Shown: one piece after another, positions 25,637 to 34,810 of the stretch
Layout: every line of letters starts with the position of its first letter
Numbering within the stretch: the stretch's first letter is position 1
The notes under the pieces: model-generated
The model's database searches: none
The model's input: the letters and a program-made list of their open reading frames with translations, nothing else
Told to the model about the DNA's origin: nothing
Program-made: the position numbers and the translations under genes
From: Porphyromonas circumdentaria
Lineage (GTDB): Bacteria; Bacteroidota; Bacteroidia; Bacteroidales; Porphyromonadaceae
Length of the DNA: 64,000 bases
Direction: 5' to 3'
Assembly (NCBI RefSeq): GCF_900167105.1
Contig: NZ_FUXE01000009.1
Span: 1 to 64,000 of the forward strand

Positions 25637-27772
25637 TTATTCTGCCACTTGTACCTCTTTTTTATTAGTATCATGACTTACAGGAGCTGGCTTTCCAGCC
25701 TGACGCGCCTTAAACTCCTTAATACCATCACTTAGATAGGTACGATACTTCTCTACATCAAGGTCATGTTGGTAAGAAGGACCTACAGGTACTCCTTCAT
25801 GATCCAAAGGAATATAGAAAGGCTGAGCATTAGCTCCAAACTTGCTTCTCTGTAGGTAGCTCCACTTATCACCTATAGTGCGAAGCTTGGTGCGCTTAAG
25901 AGTAGACCCGATCATCTCTTCTACCTCGATAACTTCTGGAAGAGGAGTTTTATCGTCTACCATCAAAGTGATGAGTACGTAATCTTCTTCCAATATCGAC
26001 TTAATCTTAGGATTGATCCATACAGAGTTCTCCATTTCACGGCAGTTTACACAACCAAATCCTGAGAAGTCTACAAGCACAGGCTTGTTATTTGCCCTCG
26101 CATAACGCATGCCCTCTTCGTAACTGTCGAACTTAGCATGTACCTGTCCATCATAGAGGTTAAAGTCTTGCGTTGACAAAGGAGGAGAGAAAGCACTCAC
26201 AGCCTTAAGAGGAGCTCCCCAAAGCCCAGGTACCATGTAAACGGCAAACGAGAGTGAAATCAGTGCTAAGAAGAAGCGTCCTACCCCCACCTTCTCTAAT
26301 GGAGTGTCGTGAGGGAAAGTGATTTTACCCAAAAGGTACAATCCGAGGCAAGCAAATATAACAATCCAGAGTGCCAAGAACGTCTCTCTATCCAAGATAC
26401 CCCATCCGTATGCCAAGTCTGCAATAGAGAGGAATTTGAGTGCAAGTGCCAACTCCAAGAAAGCCATCACAACCTTTACAGAGTTTAACCAGCCTCCACT
26501 CTTAGGCATATTCTGCAGCATGTTGGGGAAGATGGCAAAGAGGGAGAACGGAAGAGCCAAAGCTACGGCAAAACCGAACATACCCACAGCAGGACCGAGT
26601 ATATCCCCCATAGAGGCAGCTTGTACAAGCAATGTACCGATAATAGGACCTGTACAAGAGAATGATACCAACACGAGTGTAAATGCCATAAAGAAGAGAC
26701 TCAACACCCCCGTTGTAGAGTCGGACTTACTATCCAATTTATTAGTCCATTTAGCGGGCAATACCAACTCGAAAGCTCCAAAGAAAGAGATGGCAAAAAG
26801 TACTAAAACGGCAAAGAAGATAAGGTTAAATACCGCATTCGTCGCCAAGTTATTCAACATACTTGCGCCGAAAATGAGAGTTACAGACAACCCTAAAACG
26901 AGGTAGATAACAACAATACCCAATCCGTATATAATGGCATCTTTAATCGCTTTCTTACGATCCTTAGTTCTCTTCAAGAAGAAGCTCACCGTCATCGGAA
27001 TCATTGGCCACACACAAGGAGTAATGAGAGCCACAAGACCGCCCAAAAATCCGAAAAGGAGCAATTCGAGCAGAGAAGAGTCTGTTTGTTTCAATGTCTC
27101 ATCTCCATAAGCTTTCAATGTATCGACTACTGGAGTCCATAATTTGTCTGAAGAAACTTCGGACATAGCTCCCTCTGTCGCAGAAACAGCAGCGGCATCT
27201 TCAACATTTTCCAAAGCCTCTTGAGTAGTACCCTCTCCTGCTTGTGTTGCATCCTCTGGCACAGAAGTATCGGCAGCAGTAGACTTAAGGTCCGTACGCT
27301 TGAAAGTAAACTCTTCGGTTGCAGGCGGCAAACAAGCTTGATCATCGCATGCTTGGGCCGTAACCCCTAATTCTATATAGAACTTTTCAGGGTCGGTAAC
27401 AACGATATTCTGTACAAAAGAAACTTGCTTGTCGAAGAAGCGAAGTGTCATTTCGAACTGTTTATCGTACTGTTCGGTAGCTTTACGATCGGCAACAAAA
27501 CCGCCCACTTTTCTCGCCCCTTGTAACTTATAGAATGTAAACTCTGTAGAGTTAGGGCCATCCTCTGGCATGTTTTGATCGTAAAGGTGCCAACCATCTT
27601 TAATTTTGGCTGTTACAATAATTTTCTTTTCAGCGGTCCCCTTGTCTTCAAGAGTTGCCTTCCACGAAAGCACATCAAGGTGCATTTGCGCCTTCATTTC
27701 ATACCCTCTACTCAGAAACAGGGTGAAAAGAAGAGAAAAGAAACCTAATCGGTAAATAGTTCTCTTGTTCAT
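25637..27772 (-). CDS. dsbD: DsbD-family thiol:disulfide interchange protein
   Basis: DsbD carries electrons from cytosolic thioredoxin across the inner membrane to periplasmic thiol enzymes. This 711-residue protein has a signal/anchor N-terminus, a periplasmic DsbD-alpha-like domain (VTAKIKDGWHLYDQNMPEDG, cysteines in QACDDQACLPP near residue 135), a charged acidic linker, about eight membrane helices from residue 235 (LLFGFLGGLVALITPCVWPM with one reactive Cys, VSFSCTGPIIGTLLVQ with the other), and a C-terminal thioredoxin-like domain with FSGFGCVNCREMENSVW. All three redox modules are present. Its ATG overlaps the stop of the rluA-type gene (TAATG). Confidence 0.93.
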   Translation of the reverse strand: MNKRTIYRLGFFSLLFTLFLSRGYEMKAQMHLDVLSWKATLEDKGTAEKKIIVTAKIKDGWHLYDQNMPEDGPNSTEFTFYKLQGARKVGGFVADRKATEQYDKQFEMTLRFFDKQVSFVQNIVVTDPEKFYIELGVTAQACDDQACLPPATEEFTFKRTDLKSTAADTSVPEDATQAGEGTTQEALENVEDAAAVSATEGAMSEVSSDKLWTPVVDTLKAYGDETLKQTDSSLLELLLFGFLGGLVALITPCVWPMIPMTVSFFLKRTKDRKKAIKDAIIYGLGIVVIYLVLGLSVTLIFGASMLNNLATNAVFNLIFFAVLVLFAISFFGAFELVLPAKWTNKLDSKSDSTTGVLSLFFMAFTLVLVSFSCTGPIIGTLLVQAASMGDILGPAVGMFGFAVALALPFSLFAIFPNMLQNMPKSGGWLNSVKVVMAFLELALALKFLSIADLAYGWGILDRETFLALWIVIFACLGLYLLGKITFPHDTPLEKVGVGRFFLALISLSFAVYMVPGLWGAPLKAVSAFSPPLSTQDFNLYDGQVHAKFDSYEEGMRYARANNKPVLVDFSGFGCVNCREMENSVWINPKIKSILEEDYVLITLMVDDKTPLPEVIEVEEMIGSTLKRTKLRTIGDKWSYLQRSKFGANAQPFYIPLDHEGVPVGPSYQHDLDVEKYRTYLSDGIKEFKARQAGKPAPVSHDTNKKEVQVAE

Positions 27773-28794
27773 TACGTTCTTTTTATTGGTTTTATAGAGC
27801 TTAAATTAAATGCTTTTTCACTTACAGGAGTCTCTTTTTCCTGTATTGCAGCACGTTCGCTGCTGGTTAATCTCCCCTTTAAAAGGCTGTAAATATACTC
27901 GGGAGTTTCTAACTTGAAATGATGTCTTTTCCCCGTCACTGGGTGCAAAAAGAGCATTTCACTTTGGGTGATAGCAAGTTCTTTTGTACTTCGCAGCAAA
28001 CACCCCTTATTTTTTTCACCCATTATAGGGTTACCTTTTTCACTCAGTTGGCTTCTAATACCATTGTAACGACCATGCAATGTAAGATAAAGTAAAGTAC
28101 GCCACTGACCGCGCTCCAAAACTTGGTAAGAAACACGAGAGCGACGTGGAGCCTCGGCATGAGACGTATTCTTCTTTTTATTAGGCACCTTACTCTGCGA
28201 CATTTTGGTAGAAGCTTCGGAAAGAGAGGTCAGCTCTCCCTCTTCATTGGGGATTACCCCCTCGACTAATGCCGTAAAAGATTGGGCTAACACATACTTA
28301 CCCCAATTCTCCAACACCTCTTGCTGAATTTCTCTATTACGAGCAAAAAGTATCAAACCAGGCGTTTCTCTATCTAAACGATTCAGGAGGAAAATCTTCT
28401 CCGTACTATTGCCCGCCTTGTAGTAATCTGCCACAAGACGAAAAACTGTCCTTTTCTCTCCTTCACGTGTAGATATGGTGTGTAACCCCGCCTCTTTTTG
28501 CACCAAAATAAAGTAATCATCTTCCCAAAGAAGCTTTATCTCGGGAGTAAAGAGAGGTGGCAAAAAGCCGACACTAAAGAGTTCAAGGAGGTCTCCCTCA
28601 TTTACTTCGGTGAGAGAAGATGTACATACCTCGCCATTCAATTTCAGACAACGATCTCGGAGGTATTGTTTATGAGATGTGCGACTACTATCTGGCAAGA
28701 GTTTACCCATAGCTTCAAGGACAGAAGTCGTGCGATCGCACTTCCATCTGGCTACTAGTTGACGTCTTTTTCGTACCGAAGTTTTATTTTTCAT
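27772..28794 (-). CDS. RluA-family pseudouridine synthase
   Basis: A 340-residue RNA-modifying enzyme that converts uridine to pseudouridine in rRNA or tRNA. An S4-like N-terminal domain (SHKQYLRDRCLKLNGEVCTS) precedes the catalytic core LLWEDDYFILVQKEAGLHTI and LLNRLDRETPGLILFARN, with the catalytic Asp of the RLD motif near residue 140. Between about 190 and 215 lies a hydrophilic insert (SQSKVPNKKKNTSHAEAPRR). The end VTGKRHHFKLE is the family's substrate-contact block. The exact target is unknown. It is coupled to its neighbours on both sides: 4-base overlap upstream and 1 base downstream. Confidence 0.85.
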   Translation of the reverse strand: MKNKTSVRKRRQLVARWKCDRTTSVLEAMGKLLPDSSRTSHKQYLRDRCLKLNGEVCTSSLTEVNEGDLLELFSVGFLPPLFTPEIKLLWEDDYFILVQKEAGLHTISTREGEKRTVFRLVADYYKAGNSTEKIFLLNRLDRETPGLILFARNREIQQEVLENWGKYVLAQSFTALVEGVIPNEEGELTSLSEASTKMSQSKVPNKKKNTSHAEAPRRSRVSYQVLERGQWRTLLYLTLHGRYNGIRSQLSEKGNPIMGEKNKGCLLRSTKELAITQSEMLFLHPVTGKRHHFKLETPEYIYSLLKGRLTSSERAAIQEKETPVSEKAFNLSSIKPIKRT

Positions 28795-29138
28795 CTACTC
28801 TTCTTTGCCTCTTTAGAGAAGGTTATCATTATATTGCTGTAGAGCATAAACAAGCAAGCAACGCCTGCAAAAATAGCCCAAAGGGAACTATTAAAAAGCA
28901 GAGCAATAGCACTTGCCAACCAAAGCAATCCAGAAAAATGCCCCATACGAATAAGCCTATTGAGACGAAGCGACGCTTTTTTGGGGCGGAAAGAAACCAC
29001 AGAAAGCAGGTACCCCAGAGCACCCAGCAATAAGATATAACGCGCCCAAGACATCTCAAAGATAATAAGAAGCAGAAGGGCTAAGAGAAGTAAAAGAGTG
29101 CTTGCGACGTAGAGCCTATTGCATTGCTTGGAGAACAT
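28791..29138 (-). CDS. Small four-helix membrane protein, unknown function
   Basis: A 115-residue hydrophobic protein with about four transmembrane segments (VASTLLLLLALLLLIIFEMS, YILLLGALGYLLSVVSF, GLLWLASAIALLF, LWAIFAGVACLFMLYSN) and a basic C-terminus (SKEAKKSR). No family recognised. It follows the FtsB/DivIC-like gene by 14 bases and overlaps the next start by 4. ATG 29138 is preferred over a TTG two codons upstream. Confidence 0.75.
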   Translation of the reverse strand: MFSKQCNRLYVASTLLLLLALLLLIIFEMSWARYILLLGALGYLLSVVSFRPKKASLRLNRLIRMGHFSGLLWLASAIALLFNSSLWAIFAGVACLFMLYSNIMITFSKEAKKSR

Positions 29139-29152
29139 AATCAAATACTTTA

Positions 29153-29506
29153 TTACTCTGCAGGTTTTAAGGTTGCACTATCCACGAGAAAGAAAACAAC
29201 CTCTTCTGGTTTTTTGAAGTTAAATTTGGTCCGAGCCACATGCTCCAACTCTGTTTTATCCACAAGATTCCAGTTAAGCTGCACACTGTCCTTACGGAAT
29301 TTCTGCTCCGCTTGCGAGAGTCTCCTCTCGAGCGTTTTGACTCTTTGAGCATACTTCTGGCGAATAAATAGGTTATTATCACCCAAAAGCAAGGAGTACA
29401 AAATCAACAAAACACCTATACCCACAATAACCTTAAACGGATGTCTGCGAGCATAATCCTTGAAATCTCTATAGAGACTCTTGATGCGGTCCTTTTTGTC
29501 TTTCAC
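29153..29506 (-). CDS. FtsB/DivIC-like septum formation initiator protein
   Basis: A bitopic cell division protein of 117 residues. A basic cytosolic N-terminus is followed by one transmembrane helix (VIVGIGVLLILYSLLLG, about 26-42), a periplasmic coiled coil (FIRQKYAQRVKTLERRLSQA) and a conserved end (DKTELEHVARTKFNFKKPEE, VVFFLVD), the pattern of FtsB/DivIC. It would join FtsL and FtsQ/DivIB at the divisome. It is the first gene of the run to dsbD. A TATTTTTG box on minus at 29579-29572 may be its promoter, without a well-spaced TTG. Confidence 0.85.
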   Translation of the reverse strand: MKDKKDRIKSLYRDFKDYARRHPFKVIVGIGVLLILYSLLLGDNNLFIRQKYAQRVKTLERRLSQAEQKFRKDSVQLNWNLVDKTELEHVARTKFNFKKPEEVVFFLVDSATLKPAE

Positions 29507-29863
29507 TCCTACGTTCTCTTTAACTATTACGTTTTTCGGTCTTCCTCCTTATAGGGTAGTTATTTGGTAGGCAAAAATAGCTTTTTCCCCCTATATGGTA
29601 ATAAGGCAAGCAGCATATTAAGCTTTTTTATTCTCTTACCGTTCTACAACAATAACTTTTCAGAGAAAAGCGCGTCACTATGCAGCTAATCGCCTCCACC
29701 TGTCGCAGAGTGAAAGTAAAAAGTATCACAACTATGACATTTGAGTATCCATAAAATCAAGAGAATTAAAGGCTCCCACTATGGGATACTCTGTTCTTAA
29801 CTTCCTTTACTCCTGTGGTAAAGTTCAAAAGCTCCCGACAAAAAGTCGTTTTGCACAGGAAGA

Positions 29864-29956
29864 AATCTCTATTTGCAGGCTGCAAATATATATACTAAGA
29901 TTGAATATATATATATTTAGATTGAATATATATATTTGCAATCTACAAATAAAGAA
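29864..29956. repeat. AT-rich dispersed element, copy B (21-bp units, inverted ends)
   Basis: About 93 bp. The left end (TCTCTATTTGCAGGCTGCAA) and the reverse complement of the right end (TCTTTATTTGTAGATTGCAA) match at 16 of 20 positions, and the match continues into ATATATAT, so the ends form an imperfect inverted repeat of about 28 bp. Inside, the unit AGATTGAATATATATAT occurs twice with a 21-base period. The right end CAATCTACAAATAAAGAA is identical to that of copy A. It lies between the divergent FtsB-like gene and proS. Confidence 0.65.
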
Positions 29957-30315
29957 TTACTCCTAACTTTTTGATCTTATAGTCCCTATTAAAATGCTTT
30001 TTATAAGTAACTTAACTATATTCTTGTGCCATCTCTGTTTTAGTCTTGACAATAAGGTTTGACCTTTTCGGAGCCTACCCTCTTAGAGCATTCTGCACTA
30101 GTTTGGCTAACTACGCCTGAGTTTTTTTCAAATAATCGGCTCTTATCGCTTTTCTATCAGGCGTAAAATAAATGGTTTTTACTAACCGTCTGGAGGAAAA
30201 AGAATATCAAAAATGGCTCAGTTGGCGAACTACTTCAAAAACAGTATTACATATTCTCGCTTCTTTCTACTAATTTTGTGGGATATAAGTAAGTCTATAG
30301 TAACTAAGTACATTT
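29957..30315. other. Intergenic region upstream of proS
   Basis: No coding frame with protein character. ACGCCTGA (30113-30120) and TCAGGCGT (30157-30164) are exact inverted repeats 36 bases apart; the reason is unknown. TAATTTTG at 30271-30278 fits the -10-like box of a Bacteroidota promoter for proS, but no TTG lies at the right distance. I see no tRNA. The other part of this gap, 29507-29863, also shows nothing except a possible promoter box for the FtsB-like gene. Confidence 0.45.
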
Positions 30316-31797
30316 ATGGCTAAAGAAATCAAAGAGCTAACCCCTCGTAGTGAAAGCTACTCACAGTGGTATCAAGATTTGGTAACAAAAGCAGACTTGG
30401 CAGAGAACTCCGCGGTGCGTGGCTGTATGGTAATCAAGCCTTATGGCTATGCTATCTGGGAAAAGATGCAACAAGAGTTGGATCGTCGTTTCAAAGAAAC
30501 AGGGCACGTGAATGCCTACTTCCCTCTTTTTATACCGAAAAGCTACCTCAGTAGAGAGGCTGATCACGTAGAAGGCTTCGCCAAAGAGTGTGCCGTAGTA
30601 ACACATTATAGGCTAAAGAACGCACCCGACGGGAGCGGAGTGATAGTAGACCCAGAGGCTAAGTTGGAGGAAGAACTCATCGTACGTCCGACATCAGAAA
30701 CCATTATCTGGAGTACCTATAAAGATTGGATACAAAGCTATCGAGACCTACCGATACTCTGCAATCAATGGGCTAACGTAGTACGTTGGGAAATGCGCAC
30801 CCGTCTCTTTCTCCGCACAGCAGAATTTCTGTGGCAAGAGGGACACACAGCACACGAAACAGAGGCAGAAGCTGTAGAAGAAGCACGTAAGATGCTACAC
30901 GTTTATGCAGACTTTGCCGAGAAAGTACTGGCCGTACCTGTAATTTGTGGTGTTAAAAGCGAGACCGAACGCTTTGCAGGAGCTATCGACACTTATACCA
31001 TAGAAGCTCTCATGCAAGATGGTAAGGCTTTACAATCGGGGACTTCTCACTTCTTGGGGCAGAACTTTGCAAAAGCTTTCGACGTACAATTCCTGAATAA
31101 AGAGGGTAAGAGAGAGTACGTATGGGCTACCTCTTGGGGGGTTTCTACCCGCCTTATGGGGGCTCTGATTATGTCACACTCCGACGATAACGGATTGGTA
31201 TTACCTCCCACACTGGCTCCGCTGCAAGTAGTGGTGGTACCTATCTACAAAACGGATGAGAACCTCAAGGAAATCCACGATAAGATAGCCCCCGTTCTTG
31301 GGGAGTGTCGCAAGCGTGGCATCAGCATCAAATTTGATGACAGCAATAATAAAAAACCCGGTTGGAAGTTTGCAGAGTACGAACTCAAGGGAGTGCCCGT
31401 TCGCTTAGCTATCGGAGCTCGAGACTTGGAACAGGGTACCGTAGAGGTTGCTCGTCGAGACACATTGACCAAAGAGACCGTACCTCTGGAAGGTATCTGC
31501 GACCACATCGAGCAACTACTCAAAGATATTCAAGAAAACATCTACCAAAAAGCCCTTAACTATCGCGAAGCAAACACTCGTACCGTAGAGACCTACGAAG
31601 AGTTCAAAACAGAGATAGAAAAAGGAGGCTTTATATTGGCACACTGGGATGGTACGCCAGAAACAGAGGCTCGCATAAAGGAAGAAACAAAAGCTACTAT
31701 ACGCTGTATTCCTCTAAACGGAGACCCTACCCCTGGTGTTTGTATGGTAACGGGGAAACCCTCTAAGTGCAGAGTTCTTTTTGCTCGTGCTTACTAA
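30316..31797 (+). CDS. proS: Proline--tRNA ligase, archaeal/eukaryotic type
   Basis: ProS charges tRNA-Pro with proline in the cytosol. At 493 residues and without the editing insertion, it is of the short archaeal/eukaryal-like class. Class II motifs are visible: motif 1 region [20 protein letters not shown], motif 2 around [20 protein letters not shown] with EGHTAH, and motif 3 around [20 protein letters not shown]. The anticodon-binding domain follows ([12 protein letters not shown]), and the C-terminal zinc-type domain is present ([20 protein letters not shown]), ending in AY as in this class. It stands alone with a terminator behind it. Confidence 0.97.
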   Translation: MAKEIKELTPRSESYSQWYQDLVTKADLAENSAVRGCMVIKPYGYAIWEKMQQELDRRFKETGHVNAYFPLFIPKSYLSREADHVEGFAKECAVVTHYRLKNAPDGSGVIVDPEAKLEEELIVRPTSETIIWSTYKDWIQSYRDLPILCNQWANVVRWEMRTRLFLRTAEFLWQEGHTAHETEAEAVEEARKMLHVYADFAEKVLAVPVICGVKSETERFAGAIDTYTIEALMQDGKALQSGTSHFLGQNFAKAFDVQFLNKEGKREYVWATSWGVSTRLMGALIMSHSDDNGLVLPPTLAPLQVVVVPIYKTDENLKEIHDKIAPVLGECRKRGISIKFDDSNNKKPGWKFAEYELKGVPVRLAIGARDLEQGTVEVARRDTLTKETVPLEGICDHIEQLLKDIQENIYQKALNYREANTRTVETYEEFKTEIEKGGFILAHWDGTPETEARIKEETKATIRCIPLNGDPTPGVCMVTGKPSKCRVLFARAY

Positions 31798-31820
31798 AGA
31801 CAAGCCTGCACTCCTATAAA

Positions 31821-31880
31821 GAAAACTCAGAGGGAAAGAGGTTGCGACACGTATCCGTTACCTCCCCACTCTGAGTTTTC
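31821..31880 (+). terminator. Large hairpin terminator after proS
   Basis: GAAAACTCAGAG (31821-31832) and CTCTGAGTTTTC (31869-31880) are exact inverse complements. Inside, GAGGT and ACCTC extend the structure. TTTTCTCATT follows. It lies about 25 bases after proS and 28 before queC. Confidence 0.6.
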
Positions 31881-31907
31881 TCATTCTGTTCCAACCACGA
31901 TATAGAG

Positions 31908-32576
31908 ATGCTACACAACGGTAAAAAAGATGGTTTGATAGTACTGTCTGGAGGTCTTGACAGTACTACTCTGCTATACGATTACAAAGAAGAGATAGCT
32001 CTTGCTCTCACTTTTGACTATGGTTCTAAGCATAATGCATCGGAAATTCCATGTGCCGAGCGGCATTGCCGTCTACTATCTATCCCCCACATTACGATTC
32101 CCCTTGATTTCATGGGGCGTTATTTTCGCAGTGATCTACTTCTAAGCGGTGGTAAGATACCTCAAGGAGTTTATACAGAAGAGAATATGAAATCGACTGT
32201 AGTCCCGTTTCGTAATGGTATCATGCTAAGTATTGCTGCGGGGCTTGCCGAGAGTCGTAACTTAGACAGGATATTTATCGCCAATCATTTTGGAGATCAC
32301 GCCATTTACCCCGATTGTCGCGCCTCTTTTATTGAGCCCATGATGAAAAGTATCGAGGAGGGAACAAGCAACCGAATACAGCTCTGCGCTCCCTACACCC
32401 ATCTGAACAAAGATCAAATTGTATCTATCGGCAGTCGCATAGGAATTGACTATACCGATACATGGAGCTGCTATGAAGGCGGAGCTATACAGTGTGGTCG
32501 CTGTGCCACCTGCCAAGAGCGTAAAGAGGCTTTTATAAAGGCGGGAGTTACAGACCCTACAGTGTATAAAGAGTAA
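31908..32576 (+). CDS. queC: 7-cyano-7-deazaguanine synthase
   Basis: QueC converts 7-carboxy-7-deazaguanine to preQ0 with ATP and ammonia, in the path to queuosine in tRNA. The 222-residue protein has the PP-loop LSGGLDSTTLL (residues 13-23), a conserved VPFRNGIMLS and NHFGDHAIYPDCR block, and the zinc cysteines at the end (WSCYEGGAIQCGRCATCQER). It follows the proS terminator and precedes the helicase gene by 18 bases. The other preQ0 genes (queD, queE) are not in the window. Confidence 0.96.
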   Translation: MLHNGKKDGLIVLSGGLDSTTLLYDYKEEIALALTFDYGSKHNASEIPCAERHCRLLSIPHITIPLDFMGRYFRSDLLLSGGKIPQGVYTEENMKSTVVPFRNGIMLSIAAGLAESRNLDRIFIANHFGDHAIYPDCRASFIEPMMKSIEEGTSNRIQLCAPYTHLNKDQIVSIGSRIGIDYTDTWSCYEGGAIQCGRCATCQERKEAFIKAGVTDPTVYKE

Positions 32577-32594
32577 CAATAAAGCAAGGAAACT

Positions 32595-34613
32595 ATGTCT
32601 GCCAAGCCTACTATCACTATTCCAGATCCCGAAAATTTGGAGATGGTTTATTTGCTCCGACTGATACGCGAGACGGAGCGGAGCATATTCTTGACGGGCA
32701 AAGCTGGAACGGGGAAGAGTACTCTTCTTAAACATATTAGCCAAACAATCAAGAAAAAACATGTCGTTTTAGCCCCCACAGGCATCTCTGCCCTAAATGC
32801 TGGCGGACAAACTATACACTCCTTTTTCAAATTACCCTTTGGGCCTCTTCCGCCTGGAGATAAAATAGTGAAGGAAACGCTCAAGAAAATTCGCAAGGAG
32901 CAACGAAAGCTCATACGCAATTTAGAGTTAATCATCATCGACGAGGTGTCTATGGTACGCTCCGATATTATAGATGCTATCGACCTTATTCTAAGAATAA
33001 TAAGGGGGCGTATGTTTATGCCATTCGGCAGCATACAGATACTTTTTGTCGGCGATCTCTTCCAGTTAGAACCAGTTGTTACGTCACAAGATGCCGAGAT
33101 ACTAAGCAAATTTTATCACACAAACTTCTTCTACGGAGCCAATGCTTTTATCGCAAATAAACCGATTATCGTAGAATTAACGAAAGTGTACCGCCAAAAG
33201 GACAAAGAATTTGTTGCTATTTTAGACCAAATACGTACTGGGCAGGCCTCCGACCAAGAAGTAAAAAAACTCAACGAGCATACCCTACTCTCCGAGGAGA
33301 ACCCCTCTTCTGCTCTTTTTGAAGAAGACTTCAATATAACTCTGACGACCCGACGAGACAGAGCTAAGGCAATCAACGAAGAACATTTGAAACGCCTTGT
33401 CGGAGATGAATATACCTTCAAAGGAACTGTACAAGACGAATTCCCCGAGGGCTCCCTACCCACTGAGGAGACTTTGGTCTTCAAAGAGGGGGCACAAGTA
33501 ATGTTTGTGGCCAATGATCCACAACATCAGTGGGTAAATGGTTCCTTGGGACAATTCTTGGAATTTGATGAAGAAACAGGTAACGCAGCTGTTCAGCTCG
33601 AAAGTGGAGCAATATGCCTTGTACAACGTTTTACGTGGGAAAACAAACGCTATATACTCAACCCCGAAACCAACTCCATCGAAGAGGAAACAATCGGCAG
33701 GTTTACGCAAATTCCACTCAAATTAGCTTGGGCTATCACTATACATAAGAGCCAGGGACTAACCTTCGAACACGTAACAGTAGACTTTTGCAACGGAACT
33801 TTTGCAGCAGGACAGGCCTATGTAGCCCTAAGCCGCTGTCGCTCTCTTGAGGGTATGAGGCTCACTCGACCCTTTAGGAAGTATGATATCATTATCCGTC
33901 CCGAAATAATAGAGTATTACCAGCAAGCAGGTAATGAGGAGCTATTCCAAGAAATATTGGAGGAGAGCAAAGCGTTATCGTTGTACCTCCAATCTATAAA
34001 TGCGCTTAATGAGGGGCGTTTGGTAGACTCTATCTCTACTCTATCGGAGGCACTCCAATCCAAAAACATGCTCGACTCTCCTCGTTTTAGACGTCTTTTC
34101 ATCAATAAGCTCTATCAAGTAGAGCGAGTGATTCAGACCCTAAAAAAACAATCCTTGGCAGATAATAAAATGGAGGATACTCTCACCTCTTTTTCCGAAG
34201 AGTATATCGAGATGGGTGACCAATGCTTAGAGGAAATAGGAGGATATCAAGCCGCTCTACGCTCCTATGAAAAGGCTCTGGCTCTGACCCCGAAAAATCC
34301 AAAAGCACTGGCGCGTAAAGCCAAAGTATTACGTCTTTTGGGCTCCTATGAAGAGGCCTTGGCTCTATTAACAGAGGCATATCAAAACTTTTACCGACAC
34401 TTGGAGCTGTCCATGCAGTTGGGGCTTGTCTACATAGACATCAACAAACAAGAAAAAGCCTATGACGTATTAAGTCGGCTACAGACAGAACACCCCGAAG
34501 ATATCCCCCTATTAGCACAATTAGTAGAGTTATCGGGAGTTCTGGGATATGAGAAAGAGAGGAAAAGGTATAAAACGCTACTAACCAAACAGCAGCGTAA
34601 AAGGCAGTCGTAA
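32595..34613 (+). CDS. Pif1-type superfamily 1B helicase with C-terminal TPR repeats
   Basis: A 672-residue ATPase. Walker A is GKAGTGKST (residues 35-43), followed by the Pif1 block APTGISALNAGGQTIHSFFK, Walker B LIIIDEVSMVRSD, FVGDLFQLEPV, and the C-terminal motif AITIHKSQGLTFEHVTVDFC with VALSRCRSLEGM. From about residue 540, at least two tetratricopeptide repeats follow (YQAALRSYEKALALTPKNPK, then SYEEALALLTEAYQNFYRHL). Pif1 helicases unwind 5'-to-3' and remove G-quadruplexes or R-loops. The TPR tail suggests a protein partner. It lies 18 bases after queC. Confidence 0.9.
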   Translation: MSAKPTITIPDPENLEMVYLLRLIRETERSIFLTGKAGTGKSTLLKHISQTIKKKHVVLAPTGISALNAGGQTIHSFFKLPFGPLPPGDKIVKETLKKIRKEQRKLIRNLELIIIDEVSMVRSDIIDAIDLILRIIRGRMFMPFGSIQILFVGDLFQLEPVVTSQDAEILSKFYHTNFFYGANAFIANKPIIVELTKVYRQKDKEFVAILDQIRTGQASDQEVKKLNEHTLLSEENPSSALFEEDFNITLTTRRDRAKAINEEHLKRLVGDEYTFKGTVQDEFPEGSLPTEETLVFKEGAQVMFVANDPQHQWVNGSLGQFLEFDEETGNAAVQLESGAICLVQRFTWENKRYILNPETNSIEEETIGRFTQIPLKLAWAITIHKSQGLTFEHVTVDFCNGTFAAGQAYVALSRCRSLEGMRLTRPFRKYDIIIRPEIIEYYQQAGNEELFQEILEESKALSLYLQSINALNEGRLVDSISTLSEALQSKNMLDSPRFRRLFINKLYQVERVIQTLKKQSLADNKMEDTLTSFSEEYIEMGDQCLEEIGGYQAALRSYEKALALTPKNPKALARKAKVLRLLGSYEEALALLTEAYQNFYRHLELSMQLGLVYIDINKQEKAYDVLSRLQTEHPEDIPLLAQLVELSGVLGYEKERKRYKTLLTKQQRKRQS

Positions 34614-34779
34614 CCTATTTCTCTTCTTTTCCTCCTCTGTTTAAGAGGCTTTCTATATCGGAAAAACTCATCGCTAACAGAAGCCAGAAAAATCGATGCC
34701 CAAGGGGATAAAAAGACCTTAATAAATAGGATACAAGGCTTTTCACACGTGTAAAGTAGTATTATTACGTTGCTTTTCT

Positions 34780-34787
34780 TATTTTTG
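34780..34787 (+). promoter_or_regulatory. Possible -10-like box for sppA
   Basis: TATTTTTG at 34780-34787 fits TAnnTTTG. Twenty bases upstream is TAG instead of TTG, so the match is partial. It lies 23 bases before the sppA ATG. The rest of the 197-base gap before sppA shows a small CCTCT-AGAGG hairpin at 34634-34648 and nothing else. Confidence 0.35.
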
Positions 34788-34810
34788 TAGAGTATTTGCA
34801 AATAAAAAAT

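Noticed and set aside
29781-29966. Plus-strand reading frame of 61 codons with seven-residue repeats (RLNIYIF)
   Set aside because: It is produced by the 21-bp DNA repeat of copy B; the period is a multiple of three, so stops are absent by construction. No promoter or homologous protein character.
30001-30315. Possible tRNA or 6S-like RNA before proS
   Set aside because: No cloverleaf arms, no TTCRANY-type T loop with matching acceptor stem; only an 8-bp inverted repeat.
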